Below, one piece after another: positions 45,667-54,350 of a stretch of DNA of 64,000 nt. A model generated the notes under the pieces. That model did not search any database, was not told the origin of the DNA, and worked only from the letters and a program-made list of their open reading frames with translations. Each line of letters starts with the position of its first letter. The first letter of the stretch is position 1. The position numbers were made by a program, and so were the translations under genes. Where the stretch lies: the NCBI RefSeq assembly GCF_003544855.1, contig NZ_CP032101.1, positions 1,984,001 through 2,048,000 of the forward strand, in the 5' to 3' direction. This DNA is from Malaciobacter marinus (GTDB taxonomy: Bacteria > Campylobacterota > Campylobacteria > Campylobacterales > Arcobacteraceae).

Positions 45667-46081
45667 TTTTCTTACCTTTTTTTTCTCTAAAACACCCTAA
45701 TTGACAATGTGTTACTTCAATATCAGAGTTTTTTACTGTTGAACCAACAGTTCTTAAAGTAGATTTTTGAGCTTCTTCCCATAAAACTTTGCATCCAAGT
45801 TCTTTGTGTCCCATATAATTTTGTTTTAATCTATTATAAACTTCTATATGAGGATCATGAAATTTTAATTTTCCAAAAACACCTAACTCACAATTTGTGA
45901 TCTTTATTCCTAAACTTTTTGTAATTGCAGACATCTCTTTTGGTTTTTTACCAATTAATCTTGCAACTTTAAAAGCTTTTAGACAAGATAGTTTACCATC
46001 TTCGTCTAAATTTGTTAAAATTAATTCTTTTTGTATATTATCAAGTTGTATGTCAATATTATCATCAATACTAGACATCAA
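45638..46081 (-). CDS. hypothetical protein with a duplicated CxLGxF motif
   Basis: A 147-residue soluble protein. Two similar segments, IKITNCELGVFGKLK and IEVTHCQLGCFREKKG, suggest an internal duplication with one Cys each (plus one extra), possibly binding a metal or sulfur. The first half (LSCLKAFKVARLIGKKPKEMSAITKSLG) looks like a helical, possibly DNA-binding segment. It overlaps fdhD and modE at either end, so it is co-translated with FDH sulfuration and regulation genes. I recall no named family. Confidence 0.65.
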   Translation of the reverse strand: MMSSIDDNIDIQLDNIQKELILTNLDEDGKLSCLKAFKVARLIGKKPKEMSAITKSLGIKITNCELGVFGKLKFHDPHIEVYNRLKQNYMGHKELGCKVLWEEAQKSTLRTVGSTVKNSDIEVTHCQLGCFREKKGKKNESKNKSLD

Positions 46082-46859
46082 TTCTTCCTTGATGTGTATA
46101 TAAATTCATTCTTTTACCTCTAGCAAAACCTATTAATGTAACTCCATGTTTATGTGCAGTTTGTACACCAAGATACGTTGGTGCTGTTCTTGAAACTATA
46201 ATAGGAACTTTATGCATAACTGCTTTTGTAACCATTTCAGAAGATAATCTTCCACTTACAAATAAAACTGATTTAGTTGTATCTAAACCTTTAAGTTTAC
46301 ACTTTCCTACAACTTTATCAATTGCATTGTGTCTTCCTATATCTTCAGAAGTCACTGTTGTTCCATCAAGTAAATAAATCATTGCTTTATGTACACACCC
46401 TGTTAACTTATAAAGTTCGCTCTCTTCATAAAACTTTTTTACTTCTGTTGATATTGTTTCAGGTTTAACTTGGAAAGAGACTTGATTAAAAGGTATTTCA
46501 ACATTACCTTCAACATTTCCAGTAACTCCTCCTCCACAACCACTTACAAGAGTTTTTTCTGTATATAAATTTTCCAATGAACCTTCATTGATTTTTGCTT
46601 TAATATCAACTCTTAATCCATCTTCACTTAAAGTCAACTCTTCTACATCATCAATATTTGATATAACATTTTCACTCATTAAAAAACCAATTGCATGTGC
46701 ATCTTGATCTATTGGAATACACATCATAGAGATAGCCTTTTCTCCATTTAAATATAGATTTAATCTTGATTCTTCAATTGTTACATCATCAAACTCAACG
46801 GCTTCATTTCCTGATACTTTATCTATTATTACTTTTTTTAAATATTTTTGATTATCCAC
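46071..46859 (-). CDS. fdhD: formate dehydrogenase sulfurtransferase FdhD
   Basis: A 262-residue cytoplasmic protein that passes sulfur from a cysteine desulfurase to the Mo/W cofactor of FDH. TGCVHKAMIYLLDG, SEDIGRHNAIDKVVGK and LFVSGRLSSEMVTKAVMHKVPIIVSRTAPT are the family blocks. The active loop reads LVSGCGGGVTGN with a single Cys (C108) instead of a CxxC pair. First gene of the metal-supply operon; upstream is the terminator of FDH module 1 and a TATAAT promoter. Confidence 0.92.
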   Translation of the reverse strand: MDNQKYLKKVIIDKVSGNEAVEFDDVTIEESRLNLYLNGEKAISMMCIPIDQDAHAIGFLMSENVISNIDDVEELTLSEDGLRVDIKAKINEGSLENLYTEKTLVSGCGGGVTGNVEGNVEIPFNQVSFQVKPETISTEVKKFYEESELYKLTGCVHKAMIYLLDGTTVTSEDIGRHNAIDKVVGKCKLKGLDTTKSVLFVSGRLSSEMVTKAVMHKVPIIVSRTAPTYLGVQTAHKHGVTLIGFARGKRMNLYTHQGRIDV

Positions 46860-46889
46860 ATTTTCACTTTAACTAATATTTTAAAATAT

Positions 46890-46895
46890 ATTATA
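46890..46895 (-). promoter_or_regulatory. -10 promoter element of the fdhD-led operon
   Basis: On the minus strand TATAAT lies about 30 bases before the fdhD start codon and just after the terminator of the fdhC gene. It would drive the long 17-gene run down to 33445. Confidence 0.4.
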
Positions 46896-46903
46896 ATAAA
46901 AAA

Positions 46904-46934
46904 AAACTGGGAAGAACTTAAATCTTCCCAGTTT
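46904..46934 (-). terminator. terminator after fdhC of FDH module 1
   Basis: AAACTGGGAAGA (46904-46915), 7-base loop, TCTTCCCAGTTT (46923-46934): a 12-bp perfect stem followed on the minus strand by nine T or more. It separates FDH module 1 from the fdhD-led operon. Confidence 0.8.
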
Positions 46935-46957
46935 CTATTCTATACTTTATTTTCAGT

Positions 46958-47851
46958 TTAAACTTTATTTTGTTCTTTTAATTGTTTATAATAAGTGCTG
47001 TGAAGGATTTCAACTTCCTCTTCTTCTTTATCCCCTATAATCATACTATGTATCGCACCTTTTATTGCAAACATTGACATATATACATGTGTGAAAAATA
47101 ATGCTGCTACTGCCATACCTAATATATTATGTACTATTGCACTTAATCTTAAAAAGTCGATTTGTGTTAATCCCATTGATTTTATTATTGCTAATTCGAA
47201 GTCTTGGAAAAACATTACTGCACCTGTTAGAATCATTATAATCCCTCCAAATGTACATACCCAAAACCACATCTTTTGTCCCGCATTAAACTTACCTGCT
47301 GGTATTGGTCTTTTTACTTTACTTAAGTATCCACCAAGTATCATCATCCATTTTACATCATCCATTGTTGGTAGCATCTCTTTAAACCACATTATTAACA
47401 TTGGTACTACTGATATACAAAACAGTATTGTTGATAAAGCATGTAAGTCTTTACATATTCTTACAAACTCTCCTCCTCCAAATGTTGTACCAAACACCAT
47501 GATAAAACCTGTTGGTACTAGTACTAAAAACGATACTCCTGCAATCCAGTGGATTACCCTATGAAATATTGTAAATACTGGTATCTTTTTTCTATCATGT
47601 GAAAATACTTTTGGTCCTATTATTAAATAATGTATTAAAAATACTGCTGGTATTCCAAGAGCTACTATTAAGAACCCTATTGAAAAATATTTCCCTTGAA
47701 GTACTGTGAACCATTGACCTAAATGTAATGAACCCTCTTTTCCATAACCTAATATATTTGTTATTAATTCTTCACCATAAATAGCACTATCAGCAGCAAA
47801 TGCTGCTGTAGTCAAAGCTAAAAAGATGATTATCATTTTTCGTTTCATCAT
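46958..47851 (-). CDS. fdhC: formate dehydrogenase cytochrome b556 subunit, module 1
   Basis: A 297-residue inner-membrane di-haem cytochrome (FdnI/FdoI type) that passes electrons from FDH to menaquinone. It has an N-terminal hydrophobic leader and then four core helices. Candidate haem His residues are in IFHRVIHWIAG, CKDLHALS and AIVHNILG. It is related to, but clearly diverged from, the two identical fdhC copies at 52833 and 60312. Confidence 0.9.
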   Translation of the reverse strand: MMKRKMIIIFLALTTAAFAADSAIYGEELITNILGYGKEGSLHLGQWFTVLQGKYFSIGFLIVALGIPAVFLIHYLIIGPKVFSHDRKKIPVFTIFHRVIHWIAGVSFLVLVPTGFIMVFGTTFGGGEFVRICKDLHALSTILFCISVVPMLIMWFKEMLPTMDDVKWMMILGGYLSKVKRPIPAGKFNAGQKMWFWVCTFGGIIMILTGAVMFFQDFELAIIKSMGLTQIDFLRLSAIVHNILGMAVAALFFTHVYMSMFAIKGAIHSMIIGDKEEEEVEILHSTYYKQLKEQNKV

Positions 47852-47856
47852 TAGCC

Positions 47857-48462
47857 TTATTTTGTTCCGTATGCTCTACTCCAAGTCATTGGTGATGTTT
47901 GTACCCCATGACCTCTTGCTAGAACTCTTTCTCTATATATTGCGCTTACTTCTTGTGCATCTCCTACTAATAATGCTTTTGTTGAACACATTGCCGCACA
48001 TACAGGTACTCTTCCTTCTGAGATTCTATTTTGTCCATAGATATGTCTCTCTTTCTCACTATTTGTTTCTAGTGGTCCTCCTGCACACATTGTACATTTA
48101 TCCATTGCACCTTTTGCTCCAAAGGCACCTTCTCTTGGAAATTGTGGAGCTCCAAATGGGCAAGCATATAAACAATAAGCACAACCTATACAAGTCTCTT
48201 TATCATGAAGTACTATTCCATCTTCTCTGATATAAAAACAATCAACTGGGCATACTTGCTCACAAGGTGCATCATTACAATGCATACAAGCTATTGATAA
48301 AGAGTATTCTAATCCCTCTTTTCCTTCATTTAATGTTATTACTTTTCTTCTATTAATACCAGCTGGTAATTCATGAGCTTCAGCACATGCAATTGAACAT
48401 CCATCACATTCAATACATCTACCTTCATCACAATAGAATTTTAATCTTGACATTTCACTCAT
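47857..48462 (-). CDS. fdhB: formate dehydrogenase iron-sulfur subunit, module 1
   Basis: A 201-residue periplasm-facing polyferredoxin with four [4Fe-4S] motifs: CIECDGCSIACAE, CMHCNDAPCEQVCP, CIGCAYCLYACP and CTMCAGG (completed by CAAMC). It carries electrons from FdhA to FdhC. It lacks the C-terminal membrane helix of E. coli FdnH. Export is probably by hitch-hiking with the Tat-targeted FdhA. Confidence 0.9.
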   Translation of the reverse strand: MSEMSRLKFYCDEGRCIECDGCSIACAEAHELPAGINRRKVITLNEGKEGLEYSLSIACMHCNDAPCEQVCPVDCFYIREDGIVLHDKETCIGCAYCLYACPFGAPQFPREGAFGAKGAMDKCTMCAGGPLETNSEKERHIYGQNRISEGRVPVCAAMCSTKALLVGDAQEVSAIYRERVLARGHGVQTSPMTWSRAYGTK

Positions 48463-48472
48463 AGCTAAACTC

Positions 48473-51301
48473 CTACGCTCTTTCTATTCGGCATAATCCG
48501 CCTTTTGTCTCTGGAATTTGTGTAATAATGTCATAACCATAGTTAGTAACAGTATTCGCACTTTCACCAATAGCATAAGGTTTTGTTCCTTTTGGATACT
48601 TATGACTAATATCTTCACCTTGGAAGTGTCCTGCAAAGTGGAAAGGTAAAAATACTCTATCTGGGCTAACAGAATATGAATATTTAGCTTTTACTTTAAT
48701 TTTTGTTCCCTCAGGAGAGTGAATCCAGATCATATCACCATCTCTTACACCTAGCTGACCTGCTAATTCTGGATTAATACCACAGAACATTTCAGGACTT
48801 AATGCTGCAAGATATTTAGATGCCCTATTTTCCATACCAGCACCATTCATATTTACAAGTCTTCCTGTAACTAAGTTAACAGGGAAATCTTTTGACCAGT
48901 TTTGTTCTGTTTGTTTAGAGATATATTGTGTATCAACTCTAAAATGATTATCCTTATCTACATAAGCAGGATATTTTTTAGCTAAATCTTGTCTTGGAGA
49001 GTGTAATGGCTCTCTGTGCATTGGAATTTCATCAGGGAATGTCCATACTCTAGCTCTAGCTCTTGCATTTCCATATGGTGCAATTCCTGCTTCCATACAT
49101 TTTTCTGCAATAATATTAGATCTATCAACTTTCCAATTTTTACCAATTTTTTTCTTCTCTTCTTCTGTCAATTTGATTTTTAGAACTTCTTCAATGTTAT
49201 CTCTTGTAATTTCTGGATATCCTCCATCAACTTTAGAGCCTTTTGGTGCACTACCTTTAGCAGCTAATTGTGAAACTCCATCATGTTCTAATCCAAATCT
49301 ATTTCTAAATCCCATACCTCCATCTTTTACACTTAAATTCGTGTTATAAAGTAATGGGCTTCCGCTATGATTTTCTGTCCAACAAGGCCATGGTAAACCA
49401 TAATACTCGCCTTTCATCTCTCCATAACCTCTAAGTGATACTTGGTCAAACATATGCCAATTATCAGTATGCTTTTTAAGTCTTTCAGGAGTCCATCCTG
49501 TTAAACCAATAGTTTTAATAACTCTTGCAACTTCTCTTGTTCCATCTTCAGGCCATGTAAATTTACCGCTACTATCTTTCATAGATGCAGTATATTGATC
49601 ATAAAAACCTAATCTTTTTGATAATTCAAATAAAATTTCTTGGTCAGGTTTTGATTCATATAATGGCTCAACAACTTTTCTTCTCCATTGAGCAGATCTA
49701 TTTGTAGCAGTTACAGAACCACTTGTTTCAAATTGAGTTGCTGCTGGTAATAAGAAAACATCATCTTGTTTATCAGTTAATACAGCTGCTTCATTTACAA
49801 AAGGATCAGCTAAAACTAATAGTTCTAAACTATCTAGACCTTCTTTGATTTTTGCTTGTTGTGCAACAGATGTAATACCATTACCCATAACAAAAAGAGC
49901 TTTCAGACCTGTTTTACCATTATGGATTTTATCATTTCCATTTTTACCATCAAGTACACCAGCCCACCATCTAGCAAGTGTAAATCCATTTTTATTCATC
50001 CATTCAGGAGATTGGAATTGTCCTTTTAACCATTCATAATCTACATTCCACTGTTTTGCGAAATATTTCCATGAACCATCACCTAAACCATAATAACCTG
50101 GAAGTGTGTTAGCTAAACATCCCATATCAGTAGCACCTTGAACGTTATCGTGCCCTCTTAAAATGTTTGTTCCACCACCAGCTCTACCCATGTTACCAAG
50201 AGCAAGTTGTAAGATTGGTGCTAATCTTGTATTAGAAGAACCAATTGTATGTTGAGTTAGACCCATAGCCCAGATTAATGTACCTGGAGAATTTTTAGCA
50301 TAAACATTAGTAATTTGAATTAATTTATCAGCAGGAACACCAGTTACATCAGCAACTTTTTCAGGAGTCCATTTTTTAGCTTCTTCTTTAATCAAATCCA
50401 TTCCATAAACTCTATCATTGATAAAGCTTTCATCTGCCCAGCCATTTTTAAATATAATATTCAACATTCCATACATAAATGGAATATCAGTACCTGGTCT
50501 AATTTGACAAAAATGATCAGCTTTTGCAGCTGTTTTAGTATACACTGGATCTATTACAATTATTTGTGCATTATTTCTTTCTTTTGCTTTAAGAAAATGT
50601 GCGAATCCTACTGGGTGATTAACCGCTGGATTAGCTCCAAAAATAATTATTGATCTAGCATTTTGTATATCACCTAAAGAATTTGTCATAGCGCCATAAC
50701 CCCATGTATTTGCCACACCGGCAACTGTTGCACTATGTCAGATTCTAGCTTGATGATCTATATTATTTGTTCCATACATTGCTGCAAACTTTCTAAAATA
50801 GTAAGCTTGCTCTGTATTCATTTTTGCTGATCCTAAAAACATTGTTGAATCAGGGCTTTCTTTTTCTCTTAATTCTTTCATTTTCTTAGAGATTCTTTCA
50901 TATGCTTCATCCCAAGAAAGTCTTTTCCATTGCCCTTTTTCTTTTACCATTGGATGTTTAAGTCTAACTTCTGACCTAACCATATCAATCATATCAGCAC
51001 CTTTACAACAATGACCTCCAAGTGAAACTGGATGATCTTGTGCAACTTCTTGTCTTACCCACACACCATTGTGTACTTCTGCAATAATACCACATCCTAC
51101 AGAACATGCAGTACAGATAGTTTTTACTTTTTTCGAACCTGGAAAAGGATTTTTTACCTCTTCAGCAGTTGCTTCTCTAGTAACACCATCATTACTTGCA
51201 AAAGCGCTTACAGCACCAGAAGCCGTAGCAACAGCAGCCATTTTAATAAATGATCTTCTACCTACTTTAGCTTTTAATGCATCATATGTACTATTTGACA
51301 T
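48473..51301 (-). CDS. fdhA: selenocysteine formate dehydrogenase catalytic subunit, module 1
   Basis: A 942-residue periplasmic formate dehydrogenase. It begins with a Tat signal (GRRSFIKM then a hydrophobic Ala-rich stretch), and the [4Fe-4S] site is CTACSVGC...HCCKG. The TGA at 50738-50740 encodes selenocysteine 188 in QARI-Sec-HSATVAG, with a SECIS hairpin after it. The length fits respiratory FdnG/FdhA-type enzymes with bis-MGD and Mo or W. It oxidises formate and feeds electrons through FdhB and FdhC to the quinone pool. Preceded by a Tat-target gene and a TorD-like chaperone gene. Confidence 0.94.
50710..50724 (-). promoter_or_regulatory. bacterial SECIS apical hairpin, module 1 fdhA
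   Basis: Thirteen bases after the UGA the mRNA reads UUGCC-GGUGU-GGCAA, a 5-bp stem with loop GGUGU, one base different from the GGUCU of the fdhF-type genes. Confidence 0.7.
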
Positions 51302-51317
51302 ACTAACACCTTTTTAT

Positions 51318-51521
51318 TTATTTTGCTTGTTTGTAATAATCTTCCCAAGCTTTTGTTTTTTTATAAAGAATCTCTTTTTTGTTAGAATTCCCTATAACAA
51401 CACCATTAGAATCGGCTTCATAACCTTTTCCGCTCGCAGCTAGTGTAGTAGCACCAACAGCTACACTTGCACCGACAACCATTGCACTTTTTTTGACAAA
51501 CTGTCTTCTTTCGTTTTGCAT
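51318..51521 (-). CDS. small Tat-target protein of the formate dehydrogenase region, module 1
   Basis: A 67-residue protein with a twin-arginine signal (NERRQFVKKSAMVVGASVAVGA) and a short hydrophilic remainder (ILYKKTKAWEDYYKQAK). This matches the conserved small Tat-target found just upstream of fdhA in Campylobacterota and related bacteria. Its role is unknown; it may aid assembly or form a small extra subunit. Confidence 0.8.
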   Translation of the reverse strand: MQNERRQFVKKSAMVVGASVAVGATTLAASGKGYEADSNGVVIGNSNKKEILYKKTKAWEDYYKQAK

Positions 51522-51547
51522 AGTTGATCCTTATTGTTTTTTCAGTC

Positions 51548-51596
51548 TCTAAGAGACAAAGAAAAAGTAAATCTTACTCTTTCTTTGTCTCTTAGA
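51548..51596. repeat. long inverted repeat (stem-loop) between torD-like and Tat-target genes
   Basis: A perfect 17-bp inverted repeat (51548-51564 with 51580-51596). Inside its loop a further 5-bp stem (AGTAA/TTACT, loop ATC) can form. It starts nine bases after the chaperone stop codon and is not followed by a T run on the minus strand, so it looks like an mRNA processing or stability element rather than a terminator. Confidence 0.65.
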
Positions 51597-51605
51597 AGTT
51601 ATTAG

Positions 51606-52367
51606 TTAAATATCACTCTCTACATCATAAGTGATAAAAACATCATCTTGTTTTTTTGCCCCTGCTGCTTTTGCAGCTTTATTTCGTGCTCTTCTTTCCA
51701 TCTCTTCTTTAGAAATAGTCTCTTTCTCATCGACTTGTTTTTTATACTCTTTTGGTTTTGCTCTTGAAACTTCTAAATACAATCTTTCAAACTCCATGAA
51801 AGATAATAATGCAACAATAACATCTTTAAAAATATCTGCTTTTTCATGTTCATATATAGTTCTTGAAATCTCATCAACAAACTCATTTAATACATCAGCA
51901 AATATACAGTGTTGAACTGTTTTATACTGTTCTTCTCCATCAGCTACTAAATTTGCCAATTCAGATAATACAGCAAAAATAAACCCTATACTATCTTCAT
52001 ATTCTGAATAATTTTTTTCATCTCTTCTTATTTTAGTTTTTGCTAAAAAATCAAGCATTTGGACTCTTTTTCTACCGCTTTCAACTTGCTCATCATAAAA
52101 TGATGCAGTTGTTCTAACTTGTGTAGTATGTGGATTATGAAAAATATCATCGTATTCTTGTAATAAAACCACATTTGAATCTTTTTGAAGTTTATTAGCA
52201 ATATTAGTAAAAGCTTCACCTGAAGCATTATCCAATGGATTTGTTTTCACAATATCAAGTAAACTTAATAATTCAAAATATTTACTTTGATCTGTTAGAT
52301 AAACAAAAAAACCACTAAAGATTTTATAATATACGGCTCTTGCTTTATTAACTTCTTGTTCTTTCAT
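51606..52367 (-). CDS. TorD-family chaperone, FDH module 1
   Basis: A 253-residue mostly helical cytoplasmic protein. It has the TorD/DmsD-like YYKIFSGFFVYL start and the YDDIFHNPHTTQVRTTASFYDE segment (the E-x-D...F-x-G/P-type chaperone site). The C-terminal tail is rich in Lys, Ala and Glu. It would bind the Tat signal of FdhA and help cofactor insertion before export. First gene of the module 1 operon; the region upstream holds several candidate operators. Confidence 0.8.
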   Translation of the reverse strand: MKEQEVNKARAVYYKIFSGFFVYLTDQSKYFELLSLLDIVKTNPLDNASGEAFTNIANKLQKDSNVVLLQEYDDIFHNPHTTQVRTTASFYDEQVESGRKRVQMLDFLAKTKIRRDEKNYSEYEDSIGFIFAVLSELANLVADGEEQYKTVQHCIFADVLNEFVDEISRTIYEHEKADIFKDVIVALLSFMEFERLYLEVSRAKPKEYKKQVDEKETISKEEMERRARNKAAKAAGAKKQDDVFITYDVESDI

Positions 52368-52469
52368 TTTTTTTCCTTGCCAAAATAAAAAGTAACATTT
52401 TCATGACTATTAAAACAGGACAATTATCGTCATATTTTTTACCAATCTAAATTGTCACTTTTTCGTTTT

Positions 52470-52487
52470 GGTAAATTTTTATTTACC
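52470..52487. promoter_or_regulatory. GTAAA-N6-TTTAC palindrome upstream of FDH module 1
   Basis: GGTAAA-TTTTTA-TTTACC, 103 bp before the chaperone start codon. It shares the flanks TTTT- and -TAATT with the copy at 60021-60038. A separate TTTTACCAA half-site lies at 52435-52443. Confidence 0.6.
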
Positions 52488-52680
52488 TAATTGTATGACT
52501 ATAAACTTTAAATATAACTTAGTTTATAGTGAATGGATGAAAGCTATAATGGGTAATTGAAGGATAAATGTAAAAAAAGGGAACACTTTTTTTTAAGTAA
52601 AAAAATTACTCTTTTTTGGTTACTTTTTATTTACTTTTATTTTTGATTTTTTACTAATACCATAGTATCATATTTCTAAA

Positions 52681-52701
52681 AATATGCAATCTTTGCATAT
52701 T
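52681..52701. promoter_or_regulatory. AATATGC-N7-GCATATT operator, copy 2
   Basis: AATATGC-AATCTTT-GCATATT, with arms extended to AATATGCAA/TTGCATATT. It lies about 310 bp upstream of the module 1 chaperone gene. Confidence 0.6.
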
Positions 52702-52744
52702 AAGAAATCAATCATGAAATTAAATAATTTTTCATTTTTTTTTA

Positions 52745-52758
52745 TTGATTTAAATCAA
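52745..52758. promoter_or_regulatory. FNR-like box TTGAT-N4-ATCAA
   Basis: TTGAT-TTAA-ATCAA is a perfect match to the classical FNR consensus, inside a 16-bp palindrome. It lies far (about 380 bp) from the nearest start codon, so its function is uncertain. Confidence 0.4.
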
Positions 52759-52794
52759 TTTTGAGAGAATTTTAAAAAGTTTTAAAATTTAATA

Positions 52795-52823
52795 AAAATT
52801 CTCTCAAAGATTGAGAGAATTTT
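52795..52823 (-). terminator. terminator after fdhC of FDH module 2
   Basis: AAAATTCTCTCAA (52795-52807), loop AGA, TTGAGAGAATTTT (52811-52823): a 13-bp stem beginning ten bases after the fdhC stop codon, with a T-rich 3' side on the minus strand. The same sequence follows module 3 (60274-60302). Confidence 0.75.
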
Positions 52824-52832
52824 CACTAATAT

Positions 52833-53726
52833 TTAGATTTTTTTATCTTTATTTAACTTTTTATAAAAAGAGCTATGTAGAATTTCCACTTCTTCTTCTT
52901 CTTTATAACCAGTTAAAATACTATGAATTGCACCTTTAATTGCAAATACTGACATATAAATATGTGTCATAAACAATGCTAAAACTGCAAACCCTAATAT
53001 ATTATGAACTATTGCACTTGCTCTTAGTAAATCAATTTGTGATAAACCAAGTGATGCAATAAAATCAAATTTAAAGTCTTGGAAAAACATTATTGCACCT
53101 GTTGCAATCATTATTATTCCACCAAAAGTACATACATAAAACCACATTTTTTGTCCTGCATTAAACTTTCCTGCTGGAATAGGATCTTTTCTTTTATTTA
53201 AGTATCCTCCTAAAATCATAAGCCACTTTATATCATCACTTGTAGGAAGCATCTCTTTAAACCACATCATTAACATAGGTATTACTGAAATAACAAAAAG
53301 CAATGTTGAAATTGCATGTATATCTTTATTTATTCTAACGAATTCACCACCACCAAAAAAATCACCAAATACCATAACTACTCCTGTTGGTATAAGTAGC
53401 ATAAATGATATTGCAGCTATTGTGTGAATTGCTCTATTAAATACTGAAAAAACATAAATCTTTTTTCTGTCATGAGAAAAAATCATTGGTCCTATAATTT
53501 TATAGTGTATAAAAAAGACTGCTGGTACTCCTAATAATACACCTAAGAATATAGGTTTAAAATATGTGCTTTGTAATAAAGTAAACCATTTACCTAAATG
53601 TAATGATCCTTCTTTATCATAAGCTAATATATTTGGAATTAAATCTTTTCCAAATATTGCACTTTCACTGGCAAATGCCAGTGAAGCTAATGATATAAGT
53701 ATTAAAATTATATATTTAAATCTCAT
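52833..53726 (-). CDS. fdhC: formate dehydrogenase cytochrome b556 subunit, module 2
   Basis: A 297-residue inner-membrane cytochrome b like the module 1 copy, with haem His candidates in VFNRAIHTIAA, NKDIHAIS and AIVHNILG. Its protein is identical to that at 60312-61205, showing a very recent duplication or gene conversion. It ends 13 bp after fdhB starts the unit and is closed by a terminator. Confidence 0.9.
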   Translation of the reverse strand: MRFKYIILILISLASLAFASESAIFGKDLIPNILAYDKEGSLHLGKWFTLLQSTYFKPIFLGVLLGVPAVFFIHYKIIGPMIFSHDRKKIYVFSVFNRAIHTIAAISFMLLIPTGVVMVFGDFFGGGEFVRINKDIHAISTLLFVISVIPMLMMWFKEMLPTSDDIKWLMILGGYLNKRKDPIPAGKFNAGQKMWFYVCTFGGIIMIATGAIMFFQDFKFDFIASLGLSQIDLLRASAIVHNILGFAVLALFMTHIYMSVFAIKGAIHSILTGYKEEEEVEILHSSFYKKLNKDKKI

Positions 53727-53738
53727 ATTAATACTTTC

Positions 53739-54341
53739 TTATGAACCATATGCAGACTTCCATGCTTTTGGAGTTGCAGTATGATTATGTCCTCTTGAAA
53801 GAACTCTTGTTCTATATACTTGGGAAACTCTTTGTGAGTCTCCTACTAAAAGTGCATTTGTTGAACATACAGCTGCACATAAAGGAACTTTCCCTTCTGC
53901 TATTCTATTTTGTCCATACATATGTCTTTCATGACTTGAATTAGTTTCTAATGGACCTCCTGCACACATTGTACATTTATCCATTGCTCCTTTTGCTCCA
54001 AATGCTCCATCTCTTGGAAACTGTGGAGCTCCAAATGGGCAAGCATATAAGCAATATCCACATCCAATACAAGTCTCTTTATCATGAAGTACTATTCCAT
54101 CTTCTCTGATATAAAAACAATCAACTGGACATACTTGCTCACAAGGTGCATCTGTACAATGCATACAAGCTATTGATAAAGAGTATTCTAAACTCTCTTT
54201 CCCTTCATTTAATGTTATTACTTTTCTTCTACTAATTCCTGTTGGTAACTCATGTGCTTCTGAGCAAGCAACCGAACAAGCAAAACACTCAATACATCTA
54301 TCTTCATCACAATAAAATTTCATTCTTGACATTTCACTCAT
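53739..54341 (-). CDS. fdhB: formate dehydrogenase iron-sulfur subunit, module 2
   Basis: A 200-residue protein with four [4Fe-4S] motifs: CIECFACSVACSE, CMHCTDAPCEQVCP, CIGCGYCLYACP and CTMCAGG (with CAAVC). Identical in protein sequence to the copy at 61218-61820 and close to the module 1 subunit. Electron relay between FdhA and FdhC. Confidence 0.9.
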   Translation of the reverse strand: MSEMSRMKFYCDEDRCIECFACSVACSEAHELPTGISRRKVITLNEGKESLEYSLSIACMHCTDAPCEQVCPVDCFYIREDGIVLHDKETCIGCGYCLYACPFGAPQFPRDGAFGAKGAMDKCTMCAGGPLETNSSHERHMYGQNRIAEGKVPLCAAVCSTNALLVGDSQRVSQVYRTRVLSRGHNHTATPKAWKSAYGS

Positions 54342-54350
54342 ACTTTACTC

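Larger units (their letters stand above)
52368..52832. other. 465-bp region between FDH modules 1 and 2
   Basis: It contains the promoter region of the module 1 operon: the GGTAAA palindrome 52470-52487, the AATATGC palindrome 52681-52701 and an FNR-like box 52745-52758. It also contains the terminator of module 2 (52795-52823) and a stray half-copy of that terminator arm (52761-52773). No ORF was seen. Confidence 0.6.

Noticed and set aside
52761-52773. A separate second terminator
   Set aside because: It is only one arm (TTGAGAGAATTTT) of the nearby terminator; it can pair with the other arm but has no partner of its own.
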